Shown here: in pieces, positions 20,202 to 30,015 of the stretch
How the letters are laid out: each line of letters starts with the position of its first letter
Position numbering within the stretch: the first letter of the stretch is position 1
From: Burkholderiales bacterium 39-55-53
GTDB lineage: Bacteria > Pseudomonadota > Gammaproteobacteria > Burkholderiales > Burkholderiaceae_C
Direction: 5' to 3'
Length of the DNA stretch: 64,000 nucleotides
NCBI GenBank assembly: GCA_002282445.1
Contig: NCJK01000002.1
Coordinates: forward strand, 248,001-312,000
Program-made: the position numbers and the translations under genes
The notes under the pieces: generated by a model
Database searches by the model: none
What the model saw: the letters and a program-made list of their open reading frames with translations, nothing else
What the model was told of the DNA's origin: nothing

Positions 20202-20955
20202 GGTCCAGGCTTTGTCGGATGTCCAAGTCATCGGTGATGGGGCGAACCATCGCCATGCGGCAAGCGTCGCGTGGTGCAACGCCTTGGCGCATCAACTGTG
20301 CCGCATACACCAGCAAGCGTGTGGACACACCTTCACTCAGGCCGTGGCCCTTGAGTGCACGGGCTGTTCCCGCGATACGCACCAGCTGCGTCGCTGTGGC
20401 CGTGTCGATGCCAGTTTCACTCGCCACGATTTGGGCTTCCAACTCGGGCAAGGGGTAATCAAAATCAAAAGCCACAAAGCGTTGTTTGGTCGAAGGCTTC
20501 AAATCCTTCATCGCGCTTTGGTAGCCGGGGTTGTACGAGATAACCAATTGAAAGTCTGGGTGGGCTTGCACCACCTCCGCTTTTTTGTCGATAGGCAAAC
20601 TACGGCGGTGGTCGGTCAGTGCATGAATGACCACCGTGGTGTCTTGCCGTGCCTCCACCACTTCGTCCAAATAACAGATCGCCCCGATGCGGGCCGCTTG
20701 TGTCAGCGGCCCGTCCACCCAACGCGTGCCCTGGCTGTCGAGCAAATAGCGGCCCACCAGGTCGGAGGCCGTCATATCCTCGTTGCAAGCCACTGTGATG
20801 AGTGGCTTGCCCAAGCGCCAGGCCATGTGCTCCACGAAGCGCGACTTACCGCATCCCGTGGGGCCCTTGACCATGACGGGCAAACGTGCAGCGTAAGCGG
20901 CTTCATACAAAGCCAACTCATCGCCTTGTGGGTGATACAGGGGTTCGCTGGTCAT
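20176..20955 (-). CDS. cbbQ: CbbQ-type AAA+ (MoxR) RubisCO activase ATPase
   Basis: The 259-residue MoxR-family AAA+ ATPase has Walker A VKGPTGCGKSRFVEHMA (about residue 30), Walker B GAICYLDEVVEA and the sensor segment VISYNPGYQS. With CbbO it forms the ATP-driven RubisCO activase of bacteria. It lies 32 bases downstream of cbbM and overlaps cbbO, so stoichiometric co-expression with RubisCO is expected. Confidence 0.94.
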   Translation of the reverse strand: MTSEPLYHPQGDELALYEAAYAARLPVMVKGPTGCGKSRFVEHMAWRLGKPLITVACNEDMTASDLVGRYLLDSQGTRWVDGPLTQAARIGAICYLDEVVEARQDTTVVIHALTDHRRSLPIDKKAEVVQAHPDFQLVISYNPGYQSAMKDLKPSTKQRFVAFDFDYPLPELEAQIVASETGIDTATATQLVRIAGTARALKGHGLSEGVSTRLLVYAAQLMRQGVAPRDACRMAMVRPITDDLDIRQSLDHAIDACWG

Positions 20956-20987
20956 GGTGGGCTCCTGTTATTGGACGTCGGGTCGGC

Positions 20988-22367
20988 TTACTTGTGTGCA
21001 GACAACTTGTCGCGCCAGCCTGGGAACAGCTTATCAGCGTCGCCGGGGAACGAAGCGAACGCACGGGCGAACTCTTTGTGCTCTTTAGCGAACTCGATCG
21101 GATCAGCACCCGACTTCCAGCACTCATACGACTGACGCAGAGAAATCGCGCCAGCAGCTGGGCTGTCGATGTGGCCGTAAGAGCCGCCACCGGAGGTGTT
21201 GATCACGTTGCCGTGGCCCAAGTTTTGGAAGAAGCCAGGCAGACGCAGCGCGTTCATGCCGCCCGAGATGATCGGGGTGGTGGGCTTCATGCCGTACCAC
21301 TTCTGAAAGTAGACAGGTCCTTGGCACTCGTCGCGCTCAATCATGTAAGCGATGAGTTTGTCGTCATTCTCACCTTCCATCTTGCCAAAGCCCATGGTCC
21401 CTACGTGGATACCAGATGCTCCTTGCAAGCGGGAGATTTTGGCCAAAACAAAGGCGGTGTAACCACGCTTGGCACTGGGGCTGGTGATCATGCCGTGACC
21501 TGCGCGGTGGTAGTGCAGGTATTGGTTGGGGTATTGGCGGCGGGCCGTGGTGATCATGCCGGGGCCACCCACAAAACCGTCGACCAAGAAAGCCACTTTG
21601 TCGGCATCTGCACCGAAAGCTTCCAAGATGAAGTCGGCACGAGCGCACATTTCGTAGTGGTCATCAGCGGTGATGTTGGCTGAGAACAATTTGGCTTGGC
21701 CAGTTTCGTCTTGTGCACGCTTCATCGCGTCCACGACCAATGGAATGGTCTTCTTCATAGGCGAGAACACTTGGTTGCCCTGAGGTTCGTCGTTCTTGAT
21801 GAAGTCGCCACCCAACCAGAATTGGTAAGCTGCTTGTGCAAAGGGCTCAGGACGCAGACCCAACTTAGGCTTGATGATGGTGCCGGCAATGTAGCCACCA
21901 TCTTTGATTGGGCGGCCCAAAACGCGCCACATGTCAGAAATATCTTTGCTAGGGCCGTCAAACAATTGAATGACACGCTCGGGCACATAGAAGTCGTGAA
22001 TCTTGGCGTGCTCGATGTCGCCCATGCCTTGGTTGTTACCAATGATCAAGGTCAACAAAGAAACCATCATCATGCGGCCATCGGTCACGTTGCGATCGAA
22101 CAAGTCCACGGGATAGGCGATGCGCATGTCCTCGGTGGCTTCGTCGATGTGGTACACCAAGGCATCGAGGCCTTTGGTGAAGTCGTCGGTGGTTGACACC
22201 TCGACGTTGGTACCGGTGGAAGATTCAGCAGCAAAGTGAGCTGCAGCTTCCAAGTAGCCATAACCGGACTTGGGTTTCATTTTGTAAGCCACCAAAATGT
22301 GGCGACCGCCTTTGATGAGGTCCTCTTCTTTGAGGCTCAGGTCGGAATAACGTGCGCTTTGGTCCAT
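20988..22367 (-). CDS. cbbM: Form II ribulose-1,5-bisphosphate carboxylase/oxygenase
   Basis: A 459-residue form II RubisCO. Catalytic residues sit at the numbers known from Rhodospirillum rubrum: K166 in TIIKPKLGL, the carbamylated K191 with D193 and E194 in [13 protein letters not shown]. Also present are [10 protein letters not shown], the loop 6 segment [10 protein letters not shown] and [11 protein letters not shown]. The enzyme fixes CO2 and needs no small subunit; none is encoded here. Form II enzymes suit high CO2 or low O2. It is first in the cbbM-cbbQ-cbbO transcript, opposite to cbbR. Confidence 0.97.
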   Translation of the reverse strand: MDQSARYSDLSLKEEDLIKGGRHILVAYKMKPKSGYGYLEAAAHFAAESSTGTNVEVSTTDDFTKGLDALVYHIDEATEDMRIAYPVDLFDRNVTDGRMMMVSLLTLIIGNNQGMGDIEHAKIHDFYVPERVIQLFDGPSKDISDMWRVLGRPIKDGGYIAGTIIKPKLGLRPEPFAQAAYQFWLGGDFIKNDEPQGNQVFSPMKKTIPLVVDAMKRAQDETGQAKLFSANITADDHYEMCARADFILEAFGADADKVAFLVDGFVGGPGMITTARRQYPNQYLHYHRAGHGMITSPSAKRGYTAFVLAKISRLQGASGIHVGTMGFGKMEGENDDKLIAYMIERDECQGPVYFQKWYGMKPTTPIISGGMNALRLPGFFQNLGHGNVINTSGGGSYGHIDSPAAGAISLRQSYECWKSGADPIEFAKEHKEFARAFASFPGDADKLFPGWRDKLSAHK

Positions 22368-22410
22368 CTTCAGTCTCCTAGTAAAAACAGTCGTTGTAGG
22401 GAATGTCCGA

Positions 22411-22465
22411 ACTATATGGACCTATGAACATAAGGTAAATTCAAAATTAATATCAATCGAGTTAA
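22411..22465 (-). promoter_or_regulatory. cbbM promoter with two CbbR boxes
   Basis: Read on the minus strand, two TNA-N7-TNA boxes lie two helical turns (22 bases) apart: TTAACTCGATTGA (22465-22453) and TGAATTTACCTTA (22443-22431). The nearer box overlaps a -35 TTTACC (22439-22434), and TATAGT (22416-22411) follows after 17 bases as -10. This is the layout of a LysR recognition plus activation site. The region also lies directly upstream of divergent cbbR, so it may autoregulate cbbR. Confidence 0.75.
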
Positions 22466-22476
22466 GAAAAGACTTA

Positions 22477-23406
22477 ATGAAAAACGCAACCTTCCGTCAA
22501 CTTCGTGTGTTCAATGAAGTGGCCAAAAACTTAAGCTTTGCCCGTGCCGCTGAAAACCTGCACCTCACACCCCCTGCCATCACCATGCAAGTCAAAGAGC
22601 TAGAGGGCCACATTGGCATGCCGCTGTTTGAGCGAAGCGGCAAAAAGATCAGTCTCACCACCACGGGTGAATACATGCTGGTCTACGCCCGCAAGATTTT
22701 GGCAACGGTCAAAGATGCGGAAGATGCCGCAGCCCGATTGCTGCGTGCAGAGACGGGTGTGCTGACCATCGGCTTCGTGAGCACGGCCAAATATTTTTTG
22801 ATGCGTCTGCTGGCCGACTTTCGCGCCCTGCATCCCGGTGTGGATATCCAGATTTGCATTGGCAACCGTGACCAACTCGTCAGCATGCTGCAAAACAGTG
22901 AAGTGGACATTGCCGTGATGGGCCGCCCTCCCAAAGAACTGCAAACCCGAGCGGAACCTTTTGCAGCCCACCCACATGTGTTTGTTGCCGCGATCGACCA
23001 CCCTCTTGCACAGCGCGATCATCTGCGTGTTGAAGACTTGCGCCCTTATGACTTTATCGTGCGCGAAAAAGGCGCGGGGACACGCGCGGCGATGGAGAAG
23101 TTTTTTGAGGATACGCACGTCGAGCCACGCATGAAGATTCAGCTGCACAGCAACGAAATCATCAAACAGGCTGTGATGGCGGGCCTTGGCCTTGGGTTTT
23201 TGTCGCTACACACCATTGGCCTTGAACTGGAACACAAACTGATTCGCATGCTGGACGTTGAGGGTGCACCGGTGGTTCGCGCATGGAATGTGGTGCACAC
23301 CCACTCCAAGATGCTGTCACCCGCCGCTGAATCGTTTCGCTACTTCATGCTCGAACAAGGCGAAAAACAATTGGCCGATCAATTTGGACGTTTCCTGTCC
23401 ATTTGA
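22477..23406 (+). CDS. cbbR: LysR-family transcriptional regulator CbbR
   Basis: A 309-residue LysR regulator with an N-terminal winged helix-turn-helix (FRQLRVFNEVAKNLSFARAA, ITMQVKELEGHIGMPLFE) and a C-terminal periplasmic-binding-like effector domain. It is divergent from cbbM with a 109-base gap. This is the classical arrangement for CbbR, which activates cbb operons in response to Calvin-cycle metabolites. CbbR-type boxes are visible in the gap and also upstream of cbbY. Confidence 0.93.
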   Translation: MKNATFRQLRVFNEVAKNLSFARAAENLHLTPPAITMQVKELEGHIGMPLFERSGKKISLTTTGEYMLVYARKILATVKDAEDAAARLLRAETGVLTIGFVSTAKYFLMRLLADFRALHPGVDIQICIGNRDQLVSMLQNSEVDIAVMGRPPKELQTRAEPFAAHPHVFVAAIDHPLAQRDHLRVEDLRPYDFIVREKGAGTRAAMEKFFEDTHVEPRMKIQLHSNEIIKQAVMAGLGLGFLSLHTIGLELEHKLIRMLDVEGAPVVRAWNVVHTHSKMLSPAAESFRYFMLEQGEKQLADQFGRFLSI

Positions 23407-23441
23407 TCGGCCACTGAGGCACTTGGCGCTGTCAATAGCGC

Positions 23442-24719
23442 TTACTTTTTGTCTTTGAGCTTGACGATGCCCATCATGTCCATGACCATTTTTTCGTAGA
23501 AGGGCTCGGACGTGCCTTTTTGCATCTTGCGCATGAAGTATTTTTCAAACGCCACTTTCGCCAAGTGCACCCATTTGCCCTCGCCAAACCAACTCACGTT
23601 GCGCGGCGGAATCTGAGGCAAGGCCACAAAAGCAGCCCCCGTGTCACCGAAATCAGCCAAACACACGGTGTTCCAAGTGGCCTTGTGGGAGGGCTCGTGA
23701 CCATCCAACATTTCACGAATGTTGTGCGCCGTGGCGGTGACCATGGACTCAATCATGTAGCCCGTTTTGGGTGTACCCAATGGCACAGGCGTTGGCTCCA
23801 CCGGTGGGATCGCGACACACACCCCCACACTGAAGATGTTGGTGAATTTGGGATTGCGCTGGTGCTCGTCAATGGTGATGAAGCCGCGCGGGTTGGTCAG
23901 TCCCTCGATGCCAAACACGGCATCCACCCCTTTGAATGCGGGCAACATCATCGAGTGCTTGAACGGCAGCACATGTTCTTTTTTAGGTTGTCCGTCTTCG
24001 TCATGCTCGGTGACAAATATTTGGCCATCTTCGATCTTGGTGGTCTTGGCGTTGCAAATCCACTTGATGTGGCGATCGCGCATGGCTGACTCAAGCAAGC
24101 CCTTGGAGTCCCCTACCCCGCCCAAACCCAGGTGGCCGATGTAAGGCTCTGACGTGATGTAGGTCATGGGCACTTTGTCGCGGATTTTGCGGCGGCGCAA
24201 GTCGGTGTCCATGATCATGGCGTATTCGTACGCAGGACCAAAACATGATGCACCTTGCACCGCACCTACAACGATAGGGCCGGGATCGGCCGTGAATCGG
24301 TCCCAGTTGAGCTTGGCTTTTTCTGCATGAGATACATGGCAAATGGACTGCGAATAGCCATCTGGGCCCATGCCTGGAATTTCATCAAAAGCCAATTTAG
24401 GACCTGTCGCAATGACGAGGTAGTCGTAATCGACGACTGTGCCATCGAGCAACTCAACCTGGTTACGCTCTGGGTGAACGCGCTTGGCCCCCTGCGTGAT
24501 CGCCTCAATCCCTTTGCGATGGAGCGTGGGTTCAATGTCCATCTCAATGTCTTTGCGCTTGCGCCAATCAACCGCCACCCATGGGTTGGAAGGTACGAAA
24601 TGAAATTTAGGCGATTCACTGATGACCGTGACACGGTCACCCTGCCTTGCCAACGCCTTCATCTCGAAAGCCATCGGCATGCCGCCAATTCCTGCTCCAA
24701 TAATCACGATATGTGCCAC
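23442..24719 (-). CDS. sqr: Sulfide:quinone oxidoreductase
   Basis: A 425-residue flavoprotein with the FAD-binding IVIIGAGIGGMPMAFEM at the N-terminus. Three cysteines lie where SQR needs them: C127 (SICHVSH), C159 (QGASCFGP) and C301 (SVGVCVAIPP). It would oxidise sulfide to polysulfide or persulfide and pass electrons to quinone at the inner membrane. The C-terminus is rich in aromatic and basic residues (YFMRKMQKGTSEPFYEKM), as in membrane-anchored SQRs. An FNR-like box lies upstream. A flavocytochrome c subunit is less likely, because there is no signal peptide. Confidence 0.88.
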   Translation of the reverse strand: MAHIVIIGAGIGGMPMAFEMKALARQGDRVTVISESPKFHFVPSNPWVAVDWRKRKDIEMDIEPTLHRKGIEAITQGAKRVHPERNQVELLDGTVVDYDYLVIATGPKLAFDEIPGMGPDGYSQSICHVSHAEKAKLNWDRFTADPGPIVVGAVQGASCFGPAYEYAMIMDTDLRRRKIRDKVPMTYITSEPYIGHLGLGGVGDSKGLLESAMRDRHIKWICNAKTTKIEDGQIFVTEHDEDGQPKKEHVLPFKHSMMLPAFKGVDAVFGIEGLTNPRGFITIDEHQRNPKFTNIFSVGVCVAIPPVEPTPVPLGTPKTGYMIESMVTATAHNIREMLDGHEPSHKATWNTVCLADFGDTGAAFVALPQIPPRNVSWFGEGKWVHLAKVAFEKYFMRKMQKGTSEPFYEKMVMDMMGIVKLKDKK

Positions 24720-24776
24720 TTCTGTCTCCTTTTGTAGTCATTTTTTATGATCATGCAACATGAGACATATTGCCGG

Positions 24777-24790
24777 TTGACATAGATCAA
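24777..24790. promoter_or_regulatory. FNR/Anr-like box upstream of sqr
   Basis: The minus-strand sequence TTGATCTATGTCAA matches the FNR-family consensus TTGAT-N4-ATCAA at nine of ten defined positions. Its centre is about 64 bases from the sqr start. If it acts at -41.5, transcription would start near 24742, and CATGAT (24755-24750) is a fair -10. This suggests oxygen-responsive control of sulfide oxidation. Confidence 0.6.
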
Positions 24791-24844
24791 CCGCGTGACG
24801 GGGACTTTCCCTTGCTATCGCCAGTATTTGCAAAGGCCAAGGCA

Positions 24845-24879
24845 CAAAAAAGCCCCCAAAGCCAAGGGCTTGGGGGCTT
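24845..24879 (-). terminator. Rho-independent terminator after icd (minus strand)
   Basis: Read on the minus strand, a G/C-rich hairpin (stem GCCCCCAAGCC with its complement) is followed by a run of T residues. It starts about 20 bases after the idh stop and closes that transcript. Confidence 0.85.
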
Positions 24880-24897
24880 GAGGGGGATATGAAATCG

Positions 24898-27129
24898 TTA
24901 GATGCTGGCCAATGCTGCGTTGAACGTGGCACTGGGGCGCATGACAGCTTCGAGTTTCTTTGGGTCTGGCAGGTAGTAGCCACCGATGTCTACAGGCTTG
25001 CCTTGCACGCTGTTGAACTCAGCCAAGATTTTCTTTTCGTTGTCAGCCAAGGTCTTGGCCAAAGGCGCGAACTTGGCAGCCAAGTCTGCGTCTTCGGTTT
25101 GCGCCGCCAACTCTTGCGCCCAATACATGGCCAAATAGAACTGGCTGCCACGGTTGTCGAGCTGACCCGTTTTTGGCGATGGGTTTTTGTTGTTGTCCAA
25201 CAATTTGCCTGTCGCTGCATCCAAAGTTTTGGACAACACGGTGGCTTTGGCATTGCCATTTTTCAGCCCCATGTCTTCGAAAGACACGGCCAAGGCCAAG
25301 AACTCACCCAGGGAGTCCCAACGCAAGTGGTTTTCTTCCACCAACTGTTGCACGTGCTTCGGTGCGGAACCGCCCGCGCCTGTTTCGTACATGCCGCCAC
25401 CGGCCATCAAAGGCACGATGGAGAGCATCTTGGCCGAGGTACCCAATTCCATGATGGGAAACAAGTCCGTCAAGTAGTCGCGCAAGATGTTGCCTGTCGC
25501 ACTGATGGTGTCCAAACCGCGCACCACGCGCTCCAGCGTGTAACGCATGGCACGCACTTGACTCATGATTTGAATTTCTAAGCCGGCCGTGTTGTGCTCG
25601 TGCAGGTACATCTTGACCTTGGTGATCAACTGGGCTTCGTGCGGACGGAACTGGTCCAGCCAGAACACCACAGGCATGCCTGAGTTACGGGCACGTGTGA
25701 CGGCCAACTTCACCCAGTCGCGGATCGCAGCATCTTTGACCTGGCACATGCGCCAGATGTCGCCGGCTTCTACGTTTTCGGACAGCAGCACTTCGCCTGT
25801 GTTCAGGTCGGTGATGTTGGCGACGCCGTCTTCAGGAATTTCAAAAGTCTTGTCATGCGAGCCATATTCTTCAGCTTGCTGCGCCATCAAACCCACGTTA
25901 GGCACTGTGCCCATGGTTTTGGGATCAAACGCGCCATGCCACTTACAGAAGTTGATCATCTCTTGGTAGATGCGAGCAAACGTTGATTCGGGCATCACAG
26001 CCTTGACGTCTTTCAAGCGGCCGTCAGCGCCCCACATCTTGCCGCCGTTACGAATCATGGCGGGCATAGACGCATCCACGATCACGTCGTTGGGTGAGTG
26101 GAAGTTGGTGATGCCTTTGGCCGAGTCAACCATGGCCAACTCAGGGCGGCCTTCGTGACAGGCATGCAGATCGCGCTTGATCTCGTCTTGCTTGGACTCT
26201 GGCAAAGCCTTGATCTTGCTGTACAGGTCGGCCATGCCGTTGTTGACGTTGACACCGAGTTCTTTGAACGTTTTGGCGTGTTTGTCGAATGCTTCTTTGT
26301 AGAAGATCTTGACGCAGTGACCAAACACGATGGGGTGCGACACCTTCATCATGGTGGCTTTCACGTGCAATGAGAACATCACGCCGGTTTTGTAAGCGTC
26401 GTCGATTTCCTTGGCATAAAACTCTTCCAAGGCCTTCTTGCTCATGTACATGCTGTCGATGACTTCACGATCCAGCAAGGACACTTTCTCTTTCAACACA
26501 ATCGATTTGCCACTTTTCGTGATCAGCTCCATCTTCACTTCACGAGGGCGATCCAATGTCATCGATTTTTCACCGTGGTAGAAGTCGCCACTGTGCATGT
26601 GCGAGACGTGTGAGCGAGAGGCTTGGCTCCACTCAGCCATGCTGTGTGGGTTCTTGCGCGCGAACTCTTTCACAGCGCGAGGGGCGCGGCGGTCAGAGTT
26701 ACCTTCACGCAAAACGGGGTTCACCGAGCTACCAATGCACTTGCCGTAACGGGCCTTGATGGCTTTGTCTTCGTCCGTGGTTGGGGCTTCTGGGTAATCA
26801 GGCAGTGGATAGCCTTTGTCTTGCAATTCTTTGATGGCCGCAGTCAGCTGGCCCACAGAGGCGCTGATGTTGGGCAACTTGATGATGTTGGCCTCTGGCT
26901 TCAAGGTGAGCTTGCCCAGTTCGGACAAGTTGTGCGTGACGCGTTGAGCTTCGGGCAACATGTCAGCGAACTCACCCAAGATACGGGCTGCCACAGAGAT
27001 ATCGCTGGACACCACGTCAATACCGGCTGGTGCAGCGAACGTTCGGATGATGGGGAGGAAAGAGGCAGTTGCCAGCAGGGGGGCTTCGTCAGTCAGGGTG
27101 TAAACGATGGTGGATTTATCAGCAGCCAT
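24898..27129 (-). CDS. icd: Monomeric NADP-dependent isocitrate dehydrogenase
   Basis: The 743-residue protein has the length and sequence of the monomeric isocitrate dehydrogenase type. Segments include [16 protein letters not shown] at the N-terminus, [18 protein letters not shown], and the substrate region [17 protein letters not shown] (about residue 130-150). It converts isocitrate to 2-oxoglutarate with NADP. It is a single-gene unit with its own terminator and is unrelated to the cbb or sulfur genes, except by supplying NADPH and 2-oxoglutarate. Confidence 0.95.
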   Translation of the reverse strand: MAADKSTIVYTLTDEAPLLATASFLPIIRTFAAPAGIDVVSSDISVAARILGEFADMLPEAQRVTHNLSELGKLTLKPEANIIKLPNISASVGQLTAAIKELQDKGYPLPDYPEAPTTDEDKAIKARYGKCIGSSVNPVLREGNSDRRAPRAVKEFARKNPHSMAEWSQASRSHVSHMHSGDFYHGEKSMTLDRPREVKMELITKSGKSIVLKEKVSLLDREVIDSMYMSKKALEEFYAKEIDDAYKTGVMFSLHVKATMMKVSHPIVFGHCVKIFYKEAFDKHAKTFKELGVNVNNGMADLYSKIKALPESKQDEIKRDLHACHEGRPELAMVDSAKGITNFHSPNDVIVDASMPAMIRNGGKMWGADGRLKDVKAVMPESTFARIYQEMINFCKWHGAFDPKTMGTVPNVGLMAQQAEEYGSHDKTFEIPEDGVANITDLNTGEVLLSENVEAGDIWRMCQVKDAAIRDWVKLAVTRARNSGMPVVFWLDQFRPHEAQLITKVKMYLHEHNTAGLEIQIMSQVRAMRYTLERVVRGLDTISATGNILRDYLTDLFPIMELGTSAKMLSIVPLMAGGGMYETGAGGSAPKHVQQLVEENHLRWDSLGEFLALAVSFEDMGLKNGNAKATVLSKTLDAATGKLLDNNKNPSPKTGQLDNRGSQFYLAMYWAQELAAQTEDADLAAKFAPLAKTLADNEKKILAEFNSVQGKPVDIGGYYLPDPKKLEAVMRPSATFNAALASI

Positions 27130-27310
27130 TACGCGGTCTCATTCTTTGTTTGGATAGGGTGAAAGAAATACTGTTTTCTTGTGCTTTGCAGCGGTTAACC
27201 ACTCACACAGAAGCCTGCATTATCCACATCACTTTAGCCCAGCTGCCCCTGCAATTTGCTTACGCGACAGCCCAGCAAAAAACCCTTATTCCAATTCAGC
27301 ATATATGTAG

Positions 27311-27329
27311 AACAAACAAATCGTTTGTT
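27311..27329. promoter_or_regulatory. Perfect 7-5-7 inverted repeat upstream of the TauE-cys cluster
   Basis: The palindrome AACAAAC-AAATC-GTTTGTT lies 31 bases before the TauE/SafE start. It is perfect over 7 bases per arm and is a candidate repressor or activator operator for the tauE-cysI-cysH-cysD-cysN genes. The regulator is unknown. Confidence 0.45.
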
Positions 27330-27359
27330 TTGGCATAAAGAGCGCCTACAGTCCGCGAC

Positions 27360-28151
27360 ATGCAAGATTTTGGGTTCGTATTCGCGGGTTTCTTTGTGGG
27401 CGTGGTTGTCGGCTTGACTGGGGTTGGCGGCGGCTCGCTGATGACCCCCATTTTGATTTTCTTCTTCGGCGTCAAGCCTTATATGGCCGTAGGCACCGAT
27501 TTGCTGTTTGCCGCTTTTACCAAGGCGGGCGGGACGGTGAGCTTTGCGCGTCAGCGCATCGTGCCTTGGCGTGTGGTCATTTCTCTTTGCGCGGGCAGTA
27601 TCCCTGCGTCGGGCGCCACGCTTTGGGTGCTACACAACATCGGCCCATCTGACCCAGCCGTGCAAAAAGTGATGACAGGATCTTTGGGCATCGCCTTGCT
27701 TTTGACTGCAACTGCCATGCTCTACAAGGTGGTGCGCGGCAAACAAGCCCCAGTGGTTTTGGCAGAAGAAAACCTCGCCCAAGCCAGCCGCCCGCGCCAC
27801 TGGGCTTTGCCTGTTCTGTTTGGCGCAGCCATTGGCATCTTGGTCACCCTCACCTCTGTGGGGGCAGGCGCCATTGGTGTGACGGTGCTGATGATCTTGT
27901 ATCCCCAACTGCCTTTGTCACGCATCGTGGCGGCTGATATCGCTTACGCCGTGCCGCTGACCATGGTGGCGGGCTTGGGCCACGCGTCTTTGGGCTCGAT
28001 TGATTGGTCTTTGCTGGGGCTGTTGTTGGCGGGCTCTTTGCCAGGCATCTGGTTGGGCTCGCGCCTGATGCACAAAACGCCAGAGCGCGTGATTCGTTCC
28101 ATTCTTTCTGTGTTGCTGGCTTGGGCTGGCAGCAAACTGGTTTTTGCTTGA
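27360..28151 (+). CDS. TauE/SafE (TSUP) family sulfite or organosulfonate exporter-like permease
   Basis: A 263-residue integral membrane protein with TSUP hallmarks: VVVGLTGVGGGSLMTPILIF at the N-terminus and the repeat ILVTLTSVGAGAIGVTVLMI in the middle, with about seven or eight helices. Family members export sulfite or carry sulfur-containing anions. It is the first gene before cysI, 21 bases away, so it probably exports or imports sulfite or sulfate for the reductive pathway. With SQR and a persulfide dioxygenase in the window, it may also remove excess sulfite. Direction cannot be read from the sequence. Confidence 0.85.
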   Translation: MQDFGFVFAGFFVGVVVGLTGVGGGSLMTPILIFFFGVKPYMAVGTDLLFAAFTKAGGTVSFARQRIVPWRVVISLCAGSIPASGATLWVLHNIGPSDPAVQKVMTGSLGIALLLTATAMLYKVVRGKQAPVVLAEENLAQASRPRHWALPVLFGAAIGILVTLTSVGAGAIGVTVLMILYPQLPLSRIVAADIAYAVPLTMVAGLGHASLGSIDWSLLGLLLAGSLPGIWLGSRLMHKTPERVIRSILSVLLAWAGSKLVFA

Positions 28152-28172
28152 TTGATTAGCTTGAGAATTTAG

Positions 28173-29972
28173 ATGTACCAATACACCCCCTTCGATTCAG
28201 AGTTCGTCAAAGCCCGCTCAGCGCAATACCGCGATCAGCTCGAACGCTACTTGGCTGGCAAATTGGGCGATGACGAATTCCGCCCCTTGCGTTTGCAAAA
28301 CGGCTGGTATGTCCAGCGCTACGCCCCCATGCTGCGCGTGGCTGTGCCCTACGGCGAATTGAACAGCGCACAACTGCGCGTTTTGTCACACATCGCGCGC
28401 GACTACGACACACCCAAGCCTGAGGTGTTGGCCACGGCACAAACCACCCAAGACAAGATCAGTGGCACAGCCGCAGTGCCAATTGATGCGCCCAAGTTGG
28501 TCACCAACTGCGGCCACTTCACCACGCGCCAAAACGTGCAGTTCAACTGGATTCCCTTGGAGAAAAGCGCGGACGTGATGGACCTACTGGCCAGCGTTAA
28601 CATGCACGGCATTCAAACCAGCGGCAACTGCATACGCAACATCACCAGCGACGAACGCGCCGGTATTGCCGTGGACGAAGACGTCGACCCACGCCCCTAC
28701 GCTGAGATGCTGCGCCAATGGAGCACCTTGCACCCTGAGTTTGCCTACCTGCCACGCAAGTTCAAAATCGCCATCACTGGCGCGACTGAAGACCGCGCTG
28801 CGATTGAATGGCACGACATTGGCCTGCGCTTGCTGCGTGATGACGAAGGCCAAGTGGGCTTCAAGATTTACGTGGGCGGCGGCATGGGCCGCACACCGAT
28901 GACGGGCCAAGTCATCCGTGAATTTTTGCCCTGGAACCACATCATCAACTACCTCGAAGCTGTGGTGCGTGTGTACAACAACTGGGGTCGTCGCGACAAC
29001 ATCTACAAAGCGCGTATCAAAATTTTGGTCAAGGCCGAAGGCCAGCGCTACTTTGATGAGGTCAACGAGGAGTTTGACCGCATCTTGGAAAGTGGCGCAC
29101 ATCACACCATTCCACAAACTGAACTCGACCGCGTGAGTGCCTACTTTGTGCTGCCACCTGTCGATGTGGTGTCTGATGAAGCGCAAGAAAAAGCCGAACA
29201 AGCCCTGTTGGCACAAGCCCGTGCAGACAAAGAATTCACCCGCTGGTTGCAACAAAACGTGACCAGCCATCAAAACCCAGGCCTACGCGTAGTGACCTTG
29301 TCGTTCAAACGGTTGGGCCAAGCCCCAGGCGACGCGACAGCCGGCCAACTGGCCACGGCTGCTGACTTGGCCGACAAGTTCAGCTCAGGCGAAGTGCGTG
29401 TGAACCACGACCAAAACTTAGTGCTGCCTTGGGTGCGCATCGATCAATTGGCTGACTTGTATCAAGCTGCCAAAGCGGCAGGCTTTGCGCGCGCCAATGT
29501 GCATCTGTTGACCGACATGATTGCCTGCCCTGGTGGCGACTACTGTGCGTTGGCGAACGCCCGTTCGTTGCCCATCGCCGCAGCCATCACTGAGCGATAC
29601 GAAGACCTCGACGAGTTGTTTGACTTGGGCGAGATCGACTTACACATCAGCGGCTGCATCAACTCTTGCGGCCACCACCACAGCGGCCATATCGGCATCT
29701 TGGGCGTGGATAAAGACGGCCAAGAGTGGTACCAAGTCACCCTCGGTGGCTCGGATGGTTCGTTCTTGAGCGGCCCTGCCAAAGCGGGCAAAGTGGTTGG
29801 TCCATCATTCGCCGCCGCAGAAGTGGTGGATGTGGTGGAAGCCGTGCTTGACACCTACCGCGACAAACGCGAAGGCCACGAAACCTTTGCACGCACTTTG
29901 AACCGCGTGGGCTTTGATGTGTTCAAAGCAGCGGCCAACTCGGCCCGTAACACCACGGCACGTTCGGAATAA
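28173..29972 (+). CDS. cysI: Sulfite reductase (or nitrite/sulfite reductase) haemoprotein
   Basis: A 599-residue sirohaem/4Fe-4S reductase. The N-terminal half has GGHFTT-like NCGHFTTRQNVQF and GNCIRNITSD. The C-terminal half carries the cluster-sirohaem cysteines: IACPGGDYCALANARSLP and SGCINSCGHHHSGH (two CxxxxxC/CxxxC pairs). It reduces sulfite to sulfide for cysteine synthesis. The following DUF934 and cysHDN genes are standard for beta-proteobacterial assimilation clusters. A nitrite-reducing role is an alternative, but the context favours sulfite. No flavoprotein subunit (cysJ) is present. Confidence 0.9.
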   Translation: MYQYTPFDSEFVKARSAQYRDQLERYLAGKLGDDEFRPLRLQNGWYVQRYAPMLRVAVPYGELNSAQLRVLSHIARDYDTPKPEVLATAQTTQDKISGTAAVPIDAPKLVTNCGHFTTRQNVQFNWIPLEKSADVMDLLASVNMHGIQTSGNCIRNITSDERAGIAVDEDVDPRPYAEMLRQWSTLHPEFAYLPRKFKIAITGATEDRAAIEWHDIGLRLLRDDEGQVGFKIYVGGGMGRTPMTGQVIREFLPWNHIINYLEAVVRVYNNWGRRDNIYKARIKILVKAEGQRYFDEVNEEFDRILESGAHHTIPQTELDRVSAYFVLPPVDVVSDEAQEKAEQALLAQARADKEFTRWLQQNVTSHQNPGLRVVTLSFKRLGQAPGDATAGQLATAADLADKFSSGEVRVNHDQNLVLPWVRIDQLADLYQAAKAAGFARANVHLLTDMIACPGGDYCALANARSLPIAAAITERYEDLDELFDLGEIDLHISGCINSCGHHHSGHIGILGVDKDGQEWYQVTLGGSDGSFLSGPAKAGKVVGPSFAAAEVVDVVEAVLDTYRDKREGHETFARTLNRVGFDVFKAAANSARNTTARSE

Positions 29973-30015
29973 GCGCCGACTAAACGGACATTGAGAACCG
30001 ATATTGAGAACTGAC

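Noticed and set aside
20053-21135. Open frame of 360 codons on the plus strand over cbbO and cbbQ
   Set aside because: Antisense shadow of cbbQ/cbbO and the end of cbbM; no motif and no ribosome binding site.
23442-24719. Flavocytochrome c sulfide dehydrogenase instead of SQR
   Set aside because: No signal peptide, no cytochrome partner gene, and the three Cys pattern matches SQR.
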